The notes under the pieces were generated by a model. The model ran no database searches. It saw only the letters and a list, made by a program, of their open reading frames with translations, and was not told the DNA's origin. Shown piece by piece: positions 42,863 to 51,520 of a DNA stretch of 64,000 bases. Position numbers and translations under genes: made by a program. The stretch lies in the NCBI GenBank assembly GCA_040219575.1, contig JAVJSD010000101.1:124001-188000 (forward strand), written 5' to 3'. Source of the stretch: JAVJSD01 sp040219575 (GTDB lineage Bacteria > Planctomycetota > Planctomycetia > Pirellulales > Pirellulaceae). Position 1 is the stretch's first letter. Each line of letters begins with the position of its first letter.

Positions 42863-44337
42863 TGCATCTCGGTGCGGTCGGCCTCCAGGTCGTAGAGTTG
42901 CCAGCGCCGCGGCTGAATCAACTTGTCCCACACCGCCTTCCACTTCCCCTGGCGAATGGCGCGGTTGCCCGACCACTCCCAACACAGTTGCTCGTGCGGC
43001 TTGCGCTGCTTGCCGCGGAACACCTCGACCAGGCTTCTGCCCTCCATCGGCAGGATCTCCTGGCCGTCGTACTTCGCGGGATACTCGCCGCCGGCCAGTT
43101 CCAGGAACGTCGGCATGAAGTCGATCAGGTGGCCGACCTGGTGCGTGATCTCGCCCGGCTCGACCGCCTTCGGCCAACGCACGATCAGCGGCGTGCTGAT
43201 GCCCCCTTCGTTGACCCAACTCTTGTAGCGGCGAAACGGCGTGTTCTGCGCCCAGCCCCAAGCCGGCCCGACCGCCGTGTAGTACTCCTTCGGCCCGGGA
43301 GTGAAACTCGTGTTGCGGCCGCCCGGCTCTTCGGCGCAGCCGCCGTTGTCGCTGAGGAACAGCACCACCGTGTTGTCGGCCGCGCCGGCCTCGTCGAGCG
43401 ACTTCAGAAGGCGGCCGATGTTCTGGTCCATGCAGTCGATCATCGCGGCGTAGACCGCCATCCGCAGGTCTTCCCATTGCTGGTCGGCCGAGGCCCAGTC
43501 GTAGGCCTTCGAATCGGTCTCCGACAGGCCCCACTTCGCATCGACGATGCCCATCTCGATCTGCCGGGCATGCCGCCGCCGCCGCATCTCCTCCCAACCC
43601 ATGCGGTACTTGCCGACGTACTTCTGAATATCCTCCGGCTTGGCGTGCAGTGGGTAATGCGGCGCCGTGTAGCAAACGTGAATAAAGAACGGCTTGTCGG
43701 CGGCGGCGTAGTCGCGGATCGCCTCGACGGCGTGATCGGTGAAGGCGTCGGTGGTGTAGAAGTCGTCGGGAAACTCCTTGATCAACTCGTCGTTCTGGCC
43801 GAACGTCCGCACGCGGCCCCCTTTGAACTTCGGGTCGGGCTGCACGGGATTGAAGAAGTTGCAGCAACCATCGAGCAGGCCGTAGTACCGATCGAAGCCG
43901 CGATGAAACGGATGCGTCGTCTCGCCGCGCCCCAGATGCCATTTGCCGAATAGCGCCGTCTGGTAGCCCGCCGCGCCGAGCGCTTCGCCCAGTGTGACCA
44001 TGTTCTTCTTCAGCAGCCCACCGGAAGGTCGGGGATACAGCCCGGTGACCAGGGCCGCCCGGGTGGTGGTGCATTTGGCGCAGTTGTAGAAGTGCGTGAA
44101 CCGCAGCCCCTCTTTCGCCATGCGGTTCAGATTCGGCGTGTCGACGTCGCCGCCGTAGCAGCCGATATCGCTGAAGCCCATGTCGTCGGCCATGATCAGC
44201 ACGATATTCGGCCGCGGGTCGTCCGCCGCTCGTGCCGATTCGACGACCGCGGCCTGCGTCAGAAACACGGTCAGCAGTGCAACGAAGGTGACAGCGAGTC
44301 GACTTCCGCGAAACGGGCGGGCGATGTGCAGCGGCAT
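42769..44337 (-). CDS. Exported sulfatase (arylsulfatase-type)
   Basis: 522 residues from the ATG at 44337, with GAGG upstream; ATGs at 44352 and 44382 are alternatives. A signal peptide (about 1-37, ending ESARAADD) is followed by the alkaline phosphatase-superfamily fold: NIVLIMADDMGFSDIGCYGGD (metal Asp pair), the modification site C89-T-T-T-R93 (usual C/S-x-P-x-R, so Pro is replaced by Thr), DNGGCAEEPGGRN, and WKAVWD near the end. It would hydrolyse sulfate esters of polysaccharides after conversion of Cys89 to formylglycine. It is divergent from the DUF1501 gene. Confidence 0.93.
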   Translation of the reverse strand: MPLHIARPFRGSRLAVTFVALLTVFLTQAAVVESARAADDPRPNIVLIMADDMGFSDIGCYGGDVDTPNLNRMAKEGLRFTHFYNCAKCTTTRAALVTGLYPRPSGGLLKKNMVTLGEALGAAGYQTALFGKWHLGRGETTHPFHRGFDRYYGLLDGCCNFFNPVQPDPKFKGGRVRTFGQNDELIKEFPDDFYTTDAFTDHAVEAIRDYAAADKPFFIHVCYTAPHYPLHAKPEDIQKYVGKYRMGWEEMRRRRHARQIEMGIVDAKWGLSETDSKAYDWASADQQWEDLRMAVYAAMIDCMDQNIGRLLKSLDEAGAADNTVVLFLSDNGGCAEEPGGRNTSFTPGPKEYYTAVGPAWGWAQNTPFRRYKSWVNEGGISTPLIVRWPKAVEPGEITHQVGHLIDFMPTFLELAGGEYPAKYDGQEILPMEGRSLVEVFRGKQRKPHEQLCWEWSGNRAIRQGKWKAVWDKLIQPRRWQLYDLEADRTEMHDLSQEMPERTEQLATDWYAWAKRTGVKWKD

Positions 44338-44523
44338 GGCGAGCGACCTCATGGGGCAGTACTTGGGGAAAGGCGAGCTCATTGTCGTCGCTGCATTTTC
44401 GCGGGTCAAATGCCCAGCGCGTGGCGCCGCCCTCACAACGAACGCCCGAACACACCAGCACGCGCCGCAAGCGAGTGCGTCTCGCAGGCTTGGCCTGGAA
44501 ACACCGACTTGGCAATTCGACTT

Positions 44524-44586
44524 GTAGCGCAACTCGTGCGAGTTCCTCTTCTTGCGTGCCGTCGGAAGTCTCACGACTTCCGCTAC
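44524..44586. repeat. Composite palindromic repeat, family A copy 3
   Basis: GTAGC at 44524, hairpin AACTCGTGCGAGTT, spacer, hairpin GGAAGTCTCACGACTTCC, then GCTAC ending 44586. Confidence 0.82.
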
Positions 44587-44843
44587 GAAGTTTCCAGACA
44601 ATGCCTCGCCAGGTTCCGTGAGGACGGATTGAAATTTGCGCGGGGCAATCAACCGCTACCCAGCGGTGGATTTTGATTTCCCGGCGGGGTTTCGCTATCC
44701 TGAACACCAAAGCATCAACTGACATTGATGCATTTTGCGTTCGCCGCCAGAATGCCCCGCCGCCGACACCACACTCGGCGATACACCGCCGGCGGCGAGG
44801 TGGGGAAGCGAGCAATCGAAATGCATTTGGGAAAGGACGCGAC

Positions 44844-46244
44844 ATGCTGACGATCTACGATGGAAAACGCCCCGTCTCGCGGCGCGAGATGCTGCGAATC
44901 GGCAGTCTGGGACTCGCCGGGCTGTCGCTGTCGACGCTGCTCGGCGTGCGCGCCCGCGCCGCGGACGGCGACCCGCTCTCCGGCAAGTCGGTCATCTTCC
45001 TGTTCCAGCAGGGCGGCCCCAGCCAGTTCGAGACGTTCGACCCCAAGCCGAACGCGCCCGACGGCGTGCGCACGATGACGGGCGTGACGGCCACCTCGCT
45101 GCCCGGCGTGGCGTTCGGCGACGCGCTGCCGCGACTGGCGACGCTGGCCGACAAGCTGACGGTCGTTCGCTCGTATCAAACCAACAACGGCGGCCATAAC
45201 ATTCAGCCGCTGGTCGGTCCCGATTCGTTCGACACCAACATCGGCGTTCACTACGCCAAGGTGGCCGGCGTCACGCGGCCGCGGACCGGCCTGCCGACGA
45301 ACATGGTGCTCTATCCCAGCGCGGTCAGCGAGGACGTGCCCGGGCCGCAAGCCCGCGGCGATCTGAAAGCCACCGGCAGCTACGGCTCCGGCTGCGCCCC
45401 GTTCGTGCCCGGCGCCGGGGGACAACTGCAAGACGACATGAAGTTGAGTCTGCCCCGCGAACGTTTCTTCAACGACCGCCAGGCGCTGCTCACGCAACTC
45501 GATCAGATCAACCGCCGCATCGACGCCAGCGGAGAACTCAGCGCCAGCGACGAGATCCAACGACAGGCCTATCAACTGCTGTTGGGCGGGGGAGTCTCCA
45601 AGGCGCTCGATCTGTCGCTGGAGGACGCCAAGACGCGGGCCCGGTACGACACCAGCCAGTTCGCCCGCCAGGGCCAGTGGGACAAGGCGTCGCGCGGCAA
45701 ACGCGGCTACTACACCGCCCAGGCCGGGTCGATCGGCAACCTGCTGCTGCTGGCCCGGCGGTTGTGCGAGGCCGGTTGCGGGTTCGTCACCATTCACGCC
45801 GGCTACGCGGGCGTCTGGGACATGCACGCCGACGGCAACAACCTGAACATGATCGACGGCATGCAGGCGGTCGGCCGCTCGTTCGACCACGCCGTGGCGG
45901 CGCTGGTCGAGGACCTGGAAGCGCGGGGGCTGTCCGACAAGATTCTGCTGGTGGCCAGCGGCGAGATGGGCCGCACGCCGCGGATCAACAAACGGGGCGG
46001 CCGCGATCACTGGAGCAAGCTCGCGCCGCTGCTGCTATACGGCGGCGGCATCCGCGGCGGGCAGGTGATCGGCCAATCGACGCGCGACGGCGGCGAGCCG
46101 GCCACCGAAAACCTCACGCCGAAGCATCTCCTCTCGACGATCATGCACACCCTGTTCGACGTCGGCGCGCTCCGCGTCGCCCGCGGCGTTCCCGCCCAGG
46201 TGAACACACTGGCCAACCACGCGCCGATTCCCGAGCTGTTCTAA
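44844..46244 (+). CDS. Tat-exported DUF1501 protein
   Basis: 466 residues from the ATG at 44844 (GAAAGGA upstream). The N-terminus VSRREMLRIGSLGLAGLSLSTLLG is a twin-arginine signal. The DUF1501 domain covers the rest: SVIFLFQQGGPSQFETFDPKPNAPD, QTNNGGHNIQPL, FVTIHAGYAGVWDMHADG, LLVASGEMGRTPRINKRGGRDHW. The fold is alkaline phosphatase/sulfatase-like. These proteins are hugely expanded in planctomycetes and usually sit beside a DUF1553/cytochrome gene, which is missing here. Function unproven; polysaccharide catabolism is suspected. Confidence 0.93.
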   Translation: MLTIYDGKRPVSRREMLRIGSLGLAGLSLSTLLGVRARAADGDPLSGKSVIFLFQQGGPSQFETFDPKPNAPDGVRTMTGVTATSLPGVAFGDALPRLATLADKLTVVRSYQTNNGGHNIQPLVGPDSFDTNIGVHYAKVAGVTRPRTGLPTNMVLYPSAVSEDVPGPQARGDLKATGSYGSGCAPFVPGAGGQLQDDMKLSLPRERFFNDRQALLTQLDQINRRIDASGELSASDEIQRQAYQLLLGGGVSKALDLSLEDAKTRARYDTSQFARQGQWDKASRGKRGYYTAQAGSIGNLLLLARRLCEAGCGFVTIHAGYAGVWDMHADGNNLNMIDGMQAVGRSFDHAVAALVEDLEARGLSDKILLVASGEMGRTPRINKRGGRDHWSKLAPLLLYGGGIRGGQVIGQSTRDGGEPATENLTPKHLLSTIMHTLFDVGALRVARGVPAQVNTLANHAPIPELF

Positions 46245-46251
46245 GCGGGAA

Positions 46252-46802
46252 CGCGGGGATGGCGACTTTCGTAACGGGAACGTGAACAGCAAACACTCTT
46301 GGGGGCGAAATCCTTGTCGTTCTTACGCACCGAAGGTGCCGGTCGAAGCGTTGGAAACAACGCGGGGATGGCGAATGTCGTAACGGGAACGTGAACAGCA
46401 AACACTCTTGGGGAGAAATCCTTGTCGTTCTTACGCACCGAAGGTGCATGGCAGGCCAGCCCAGGGCAAGATTGCGCAGCAAGCGCCGCCCTGGGTTGAG
46501 AGTTCGATGTTCTTGCGGCACGCTGAAAGCGTGCGGCAGTGGGGCGGCTCACGGCAGGACGACACACAAGCAAAGCGCAAAGACCCAATCTCTCGCCAAG
46601 CCGCCTACCGCACGCCTTCAGCGTGCCAAGGTTGTTGGGGCGATCCACCTTCCCCAGGGCGGCACTCGCTGCGCTCGTTGGCCCCGGGCTGACCTGCCGT
46701 GCACCTTCGGTGCGGAAGATGCCGGTCGAAGCGTTGGGGAAACAACGCGGGGATGGCGAACTTCGTAACGCGAACGTAAACAGCAAACACTCTTGGGGGC
46801 GA
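46252..46802. repeat. Cluster of three direct repeats
   Basis: A unit beginning CGCGGGGATGGCGA and containing AACAGCAAACACTCTTGGGG occurs at 46252-46339, 46361-46447 and 46746-46802 (the last one shorter). Segments with GCACCGAAGGTGC and CCCAGGGC palindromes lie between them. No gene is seen in this gene-free stretch. Confidence 0.88.
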
Positions 46803-46839
46803 CCGCAAACTGCGAAGCCCGCTTGAAAAGAAGAGAAAG

Positions 46840-46912
<73 letters not shown>

Positions 46913-47102
46913 AAGAAATGTTGGTTCCGGCTGCTTTTCCGCCGTGGGGAATTCGATTGGTCGGCCTCGCCGCTTCCCTGCGGAAGGAACGTCGGCGGCG
47001 GCCAACAAGTCTAAACCATGAGGCGGTGAGCGAAAAGCGGCCGACCTGGCGTCGCGCGGGCGGGCGACTCGCCTGCTTTGTGGTTCTCAGCTGACGAGGT
47101 GT

Positions 47103-48317
47103 TCAGCCGACGAGGCCCTCTTCTTCGTCGAGACCCACCACGCGCAGCGGGCGATCGCGGGAGGCGAGCAGGCGGTCGGCTCGGCTGTGCTGGTGGTAAG
47201 CCTGCTCGTGAAGGGCCGCCTCGCGATGGCGCCCCAGGCGGCGCAGCACCTCGGCCAAGGTGAAGTGCGAGTCGGCGTACGTCGGCACGCGGCGCAACAC
47301 CTCGCGCAGCGACGCTTCGGCCTGGTCCCACTCTCCCACGTGCGCGTAAACGCTGCCCAGGTTGTGCCAGCCCATGGCGAAGTCGGCGTCGAGCCGCACC
47401 GCCTCGCGAAAGGCCGCGATCGATTCGTCGCTGCGGTTGAGCTGAAACAGCACGTTGCCCAGGTCGAAGTGCAACGTGGGGTGATCGGGCTCCAGTTGCA
47501 GCGCCCGCCGGTAGAGGTCGGCGGCCTCGTCGAGACGTCCGTCTTCCTCCAGCGCCAGGCCCTCGTCGCAAAGGTCGTGAAACCCGTCGCGAACCGCTTC
47601 CGCGAAGACGGCGGCCTCGTCGTCCTCGGCGGCGTCGAAGTCGAAGTAGCGTTGTCCGCGGTGATCGACAATCTCGTCGCGGCGGCGGAGCAGCACGCGG
47701 CCGTCGCTTGCGATCCGCGCGCACTGCGCCGCCAGCGACTCGCCGCGCGGCAGCAGGTCTTTCGCCTGCTCGAGATTCCGCTGGACCTGCGCCAGCGACG
47801 CGCCGCCGCGGGCCAGGTCGTGCAGTTGCTTGATCAGGGCGACCTGGTGGAAGTCGAAGTAGGGAATCTGGTGCTGGGTCGCCACGGGCTGGATCAGGCC
47901 GATTCGCATCCAGCGCCGCATTCGCAGGGGCGACACGTCGAGGATGCGGTGCAGATCGCTGAGCGTATGCGGCCCACGGATCGCCGCGGCCGAACTCCGC
48001 AGTCCCAACCGCTCCAGGAAGTCGTCTTCCGACGTGAACTCGATCGGGTAGCCGTAGGCCTTGAGTTGACGGGCGCGGTCGAACGCCTGGCTGACCGATC
48101 CGTCGACCTTCGACGGCCAACCGGCGTCGCCCACCACCAGCAGAAAGCCGCCGCGGACGGGTGAGGCGATGAGTTCACCGCCGCAGTCGGCCAGCAACTT
48201 CGCCAGTTCGGCGCGTGTCATCGAGGCCAGCCGGCCGGTCGCGCACACCCTGCGCCCCCGCACATACTCGACATTCAGCGAGTCGAATTCGTGTTCCACA
48301 GTGAGATCATCATCCAT
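47103..48317 (-). CDS. BRCT - MerR-type HTH - TPR fusion protein
   Basis: 404 residues. The N-terminal BRCT-like domain (about 18-100) reads VRGRRVCATGRLASMTRAELAKLLADCGGEL, then FLLVVGDAGW and YGYPIEFTSEDDFLERL. A MerR-like winged helix (about 115-190: TLSDLHRILDVSPLRMRRWMRIGLIQP) follows, and about four TPRs (240-375: LDEAADLYRRALQLEPDHPTLHFDLGNVLFQL and repeats). BRCT modules bind phosphoproteins or DNA ends in repair; the combination suggests a DNA-bound scaffold or regulator. It is 27 bases downstream of the gene at 48345 on the same strand. Confidence 0.85.
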   Translation of the reverse strand: MDDDLTVEHEFDSLNVEYVRGRRVCATGRLASMTRAELAKLLADCGGELIASPVRGGFLLVVGDAGWPSKVDGSVSQAFDRARQLKAYGYPIEFTSEDDFLERLGLRSSAAAIRGPHTLSDLHRILDVSPLRMRRWMRIGLIQPVATQHQIPYFDFHQVALIKQLHDLARGGASLAQVQRNLEQAKDLLPRGESLAAQCARIASDGRVLLRRRDEIVDHRGQRYFDFDAAEDDEAAVFAEAVRDGFHDLCDEGLALEEDGRLDEAADLYRRALQLEPDHPTLHFDLGNVLFQLNRSDESIAAFREAVRLDADFAMGWHNLGSVYAHVGEWDQAEASLREVLRRVPTYADSHFTLAEVLRRLGRHREAALHEQAYHQHSRADRLLASRDRPLRVVGLDEEEGLVG

Positions 48318-48344
48318 GGCGTGATCGGGGCGGCGCGGGTCGCA

Positions 48345-48956
48345 TCAGCCCCAACGACGTTCCCCTTCCTGCGACGTGCGTGTGGACTGGCTGGGGGCGA
48401 GGCGAATCGCGAAGTCGCCCGCGACCGCCGCGCCGGTGCGGCCGCTCGGCGGCGTGTACGACGGCGCCGCGACTCCCACGCTGCGATGATACCCGTCCTC
48501 GGTGCACAACTCGGTCACCTGCTCGCGCTGCGCTTCCAGCAGGTCCCAGGCGAGGTCGTCGTGGTGCTCGCGCGGCGAGACCTCGTGGCCGTCTTCATCG
48601 AAATAGCGAACCGCCAACACTTCCACCTGCTCGATCGACGCTCCCCAGGCGGATAGCGGCGGATCGTTGCGATTATAGTCTTCCCAGCGATAGAAGACCC
48701 GCACTTCGACCTGCCGGCCATGGGGCTGGTAGGCCTCGTCGTCGAAGGTGTAGTCGATGCTGCCGCTGAATGAATCACCAGCGTCGCGCGAAGTAAGCAT
48801 GTCGGACGACGTTGGCGATGCGTCGAGCGCGGTGTCGAGGACGCGCAGGCTGTCGGCCAGGGCGCGACGGGCCGCTTCGCCTGTCGTCGCGGATAACGCC
48901 GCCTGCAACTGCTGTCGGGCCCGCTCGAGGGCGGCCGTGTCGGAATCGCTGTGCAT
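48345..48956 (-). CDS. Conserved-looking hypothetical protein, operon partner of the BRCT gene
   Basis: 203 residues, soluble and acidic. A helical N-terminus (AALERARQQLQAALSATTGEAARRALADSLRVLD) is followed by a beta-rich part with RQVEVRVFYRWEDYNRNDPPLSAWGASIEQVEVLAVRYFDEDGHEV. The C-terminus is disordered. No family recognised. The short distance to the downstream BRCT-MerR-TPR gene indicates one operon, divergent from the primase-HAD gene. Confidence 0.7.
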   Translation of the reverse strand: MHSDSDTAALERARQQLQAALSATTGEAARRALADSLRVLDTALDASPTSSDMLTSRDAGDSFSGSIDYTFDDEAYQPHGRQVEVRVFYRWEDYNRNDPPLSAWGASIEQVEVLAVRYFDEDGHEVSPREHHDDLAWDLLEAQREQVTELCTEDGYHRSVGVAAPSYTPPSGRTGAAVAGDFAIRLAPSQSTRTSQEGERRWG

Positions 48957-49174
48957 GACGTCCCCTTGGCTCCGGCCGGCGCGTGAGCGCCTGGCCTGGC
49001 GGTGTCGCTTCGCGGTAACCCTCAGCTAGAATACTAGTTGCGGCGGGCGCCAGCAACGCTAGCAGCCGCCAATCGCCGCCAGAATCGCACGTTCGCCGCC
49101 GGCCGTTTCCGTCTGGCGGGGAAATGCGGAATTGAGCGACACAAAACGGAGCGGGTGGAGACCGAACAGAACGC

Positions 49175-50269
49175 ATGTCGGACTACTTCGATCGCATCGC
49201 CGACGAATGGCGCTCCCGCGCGGCGGAGCTCGCCGAGTGGAGCATGACGCATCTGGTCAATCGCACCGACGTGTGGGGGCGGTACCTTTCGAAGCGGCAG
49301 CGGAAGGGGGAGTTCGGCGCCAAAAACAGCGCCATCACGGCGCCCTTTCGGGAAGAGCGCGGCAAGGTGTTTCTGAATGTGACGTCGCTGGAAAAGCACT
49401 TCAAGACGCGCGACGTGGGCGGCGTGCTGGGGCTGCACAGCACCAGCTCCGACCTCACCTCGCGGTGGCTGGCGATCGACATCGACCTGCACGACGAGGA
49501 CGATCTCTCCGTCAGCCCGCAGGGCAACTTCGTCGCCGCGCACCACTGGTACGAGCAAATCGTGGCGCAAGGGGGCGATCCGCTGCTGCTGGATTCCAAC
49601 GGCAAGGGAGGCTTCCACCTGCTGCTGCTGTTGGCCGCGCCGATGGAGACCGCCAGCGTGCACGCCTTCGGCAAGAAGTTGACCGAGGACTTCGAGCGAC
49701 GGGGACTCGACCGGCAGCCGGAGATCTTTCCGGGCAGCCCCAAGTGGGATCATCACGGCGACTGGCTGCGGCTGCTTGGCCGGCATCATACCCGCGACCA
49801 CTACACGCGCGTTTGGAACGACGAGCCCTGGGCCGAGGAGCAGCGATGGCTTGAAGGCTGCGACGCCATCGACCGCGTCCTGCGGACGGCGCCGCTGCCG
49901 ATCGAGACGGCCGAGTCGCTCGGCTTGCGGCCGGCGCGGCGGACGATCTGTCTCGACTTCGACGGCGTGATCCACTCCTACCGCAGCGGTTGGTGCGGCA
50001 GCGAGGTGATTCCCGATCCGCCGATCCACGGCGTGCAGCAGGCGATCGCCCGATTGCGGCAGCGATACCGCGTGGTGGTGCACTCGGCCCGCTGCGCCAC
50101 CGACGCGGGCCACGAGGCGGTGAAGGCCTGGCTGGTCAAACACGGCGTGGAGGTCGACGACGTCTGCCGCTTCAAGCCGCCGGCGACGGTGTACGTCGAC
50201 GATCGGGCGGTGCCCTTCCGCGGCGACTGGCTCCAGACCATCACCGACATCCACGACTTCCGCAAGTGA
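49175..50269 (+). CDS. Archaeo-eukaryotic primase (AEP) domain fused to a HAD-type phosphatase domain
   Basis: 364 residues. The AEP part (1 to about 250) shows WLAIDIDLH (D102, D104; metal site), NGKGGFHLLLLL (H148) and EIFPGSPKWDHHGDWLRLLGRHHTRDHYTRVW, close to the TOTE-type primase/polymerase domain. The HAD part (257-364) has all four motifs: DFDGVIHSY (D261, D263), VHSAR (S304), FKPPA (K334) and VYVDDRA (D342, D343). This is a compact polymerase/primase plus phosphatase, comparable with the POL and phosphoesterase functions of LigD, but with a different phosphatase fold. No helicase or endonuclease domain. Start chosen because MSDYFDRI begins the conserved domain. Confidence 0.85.
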   Translation: MSDYFDRIADEWRSRAAELAEWSMTHLVNRTDVWGRYLSKRQRKGEFGAKNSAITAPFREERGKVFLNVTSLEKHFKTRDVGGVLGLHSTSSDLTSRWLAIDIDLHDEDDLSVSPQGNFVAAHHWYEQIVAQGGDPLLLDSNGKGGFHLLLLLAAPMETASVHAFGKKLTEDFERRGLDRQPEIFPGSPKWDHHGDWLRLLGRHHTRDHYTRVWNDEPWAEEQRWLEGCDAIDRVLRTAPLPIETAESLGLRPARRTICLDFDGVIHSYRSGWCGSEVIPDPPIHGVQQAIARLRQRYRVVVHSARCATDAGHEAVKAWLVKHGVEVDDVCRFKPPATVYVDDRAVPFRGDWLQTITDIHDFRK

Positions 50270-50370
50270 CACTCGTAAGAACGAGTTCGTGCGACAGCGT
50301 TGATGGCTCTTCTCGGAGAATGTCGTTACAAAAAGTGGGGGCAGTGGTGGCGCCGTCCTAAAGATTGGGT

Positions 50371-50681
50371 GGCACTGGTGGCTTGGTCCAAAAAATGGGT
50401 GGCACTGGTGGCTTGTCCACCAGTGCCAGGAGCGCCGCAACCCACGCCACCGGCATCGTCCATCATTCAATCAGCGATCCGACGTCTTCAAATTGTGCCT
50501 CAAGTAGTCGACGGCTTTGCGTCGACCTCGTTTTGGGACCGCGTCGATTGAGCCGGTTCGTGGATTGAAGGACAATTGTCGCTAAGGGAACTTCGCAGCA
50601 CGCCCCGAGCACTGGTGGACAAGCCACCAGTGCCACCCAAAGTGGACACGTCACCAGTGCCGAAGTGGACAAGCCACCAGG
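50371..50681. repeat. REP-like palindromes left of the transposase
   Basis: A perfect hairpin GGCACTGGTGG-CTTGT-CCACCAGTGCC at 50401-50427, a half copy at 50371-50389, an inverted-orientation hairpin at 50609-50633 (loop ACAAG), and further half units to 50681. These flank the RAYT gene. The rest of 50270-50704 is gene-free. Confidence 0.9.
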
Positions 50682-50704
50682 GCCTCTCGACGCAAGGGCA
50701 AGCC

Positions 50705-51301
50705 ATGGCGCATCGTGCTCAGAAATTCAAGACGATCAAACGCTATCACGAGCCCGGCGATTTTCACGAACTGACGTTCTCTTGCTTTCACCATCTGCCG
50801 CTGCTGACCAACGACGAATGGCGCGAGAAGCTGGCGCGTTCCATCGACCGCGCCGCCGATCGCTGGAAATTCCACCTGCACGCCTTCGTGTTCATGCCGG
50901 AGCATGTCCACCTGCTCGTCTACCCGCACGGAGACGAACTCGCCCCACCGATCGGCGCGCTGCTCAAGGCGATCAAGCGTCCGTACTCGTTTCGCATCAA
51001 GCAGATTCTCTTGGCGAACAACAGTCCGCTGCTTGAGAAACTGACGGTCCGCGATGGGGCGGAGCCGGAAGTGTTTCGCTTTTGGCAGGAAGGTCCAGGC
51101 TACGATCGGAATCTGAATGCGGCCCGCTCCGTGCTCGCCGCGATCGACTACATCCATAGGAACCCTGTGCGACGCGGACTGTGCCAACGCGCTGAAGACT
51201 GGAAGTGGTCCAGCGCCCGGTGGTATCTCAGCGACGGCCTGCAATGCGATCCGGATGCGCCAGATCTCCATCGACTGCCGGCGGAGTTGCTTGACGGGTG
51301 A
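50705..51301 (+). CDS. REP-associated tyrosine transposase (RAYT, Y1_Tnp family)
   Basis: 198 residues from the ATG at 50705; the frame is open upstream through the palindromes. HUH is present as MPEHVHLLVY and the catalytic Tyr as AIDYIHRNPVRRGL. The N-terminal HELTFSCFHHLPLL and C-terminal DWKWSSARWYLSD are typical RAYT elements. These single-strand transposases act on short palindromic REP sequences. Perfect palindromes lie on both sides. It separates the AEP-HAD gene from the ligase operon. Confidence 0.92.
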   Translation: MAHRAQKFKTIKRYHEPGDFHELTFSCFHHLPLLTNDEWREKLARSIDRAADRWKFHLHAFVFMPEHVHLLVYPHGDELAPPIGALLKAIKRPYSFRIKQILLANNSPLLEKLTVRDGAEPEVFRFWQEGPGYDRNLNAARSVLAAIDYIHRNPVRRGLCQRAEDWKWSSARWYLSDGLQCDPDAPDLHRLPAELLDG

Positions 51302-51414
51302 AGGGATCGGATAACGATGGACTGGCGGCGTCGACCTCGATTGGGGGACACGTCGATCGATCTGCATCGCTGATTGAATGAGGTGTTGCTCGACGAGCGT
51401 CGACGCACGCCCCG

Positions 51415-51441
51415 GGCACTGGTGGACAAGCCACCAGTGCC
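51415..51441. repeat. REP-like palindrome right of the transposase
   Basis: GGCACTGGTGG (51415-51425), loop ACAAG, CCACCAGTGCC to 51441. The preceding GCACGCCCC is shared with the copy at 50609, so the two are direct repeats around the gene. Confidence 0.9.
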
Positions 51442-51520
51442 ACCCGAAAATTCGAGCCAACATTGCCACCCGAGAATTCGAGCCACCCGTGCTTCCTAAC
51501 GCTGGCAGGCGCCCGATCGG

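Noticed and set aside
46391..46826. Several overlapping frames of 90-130 codons after DUF1501
   Set aside because: They read through the direct repeats in multiple phases and repeat the same peptide pieces; no sign of a gene.
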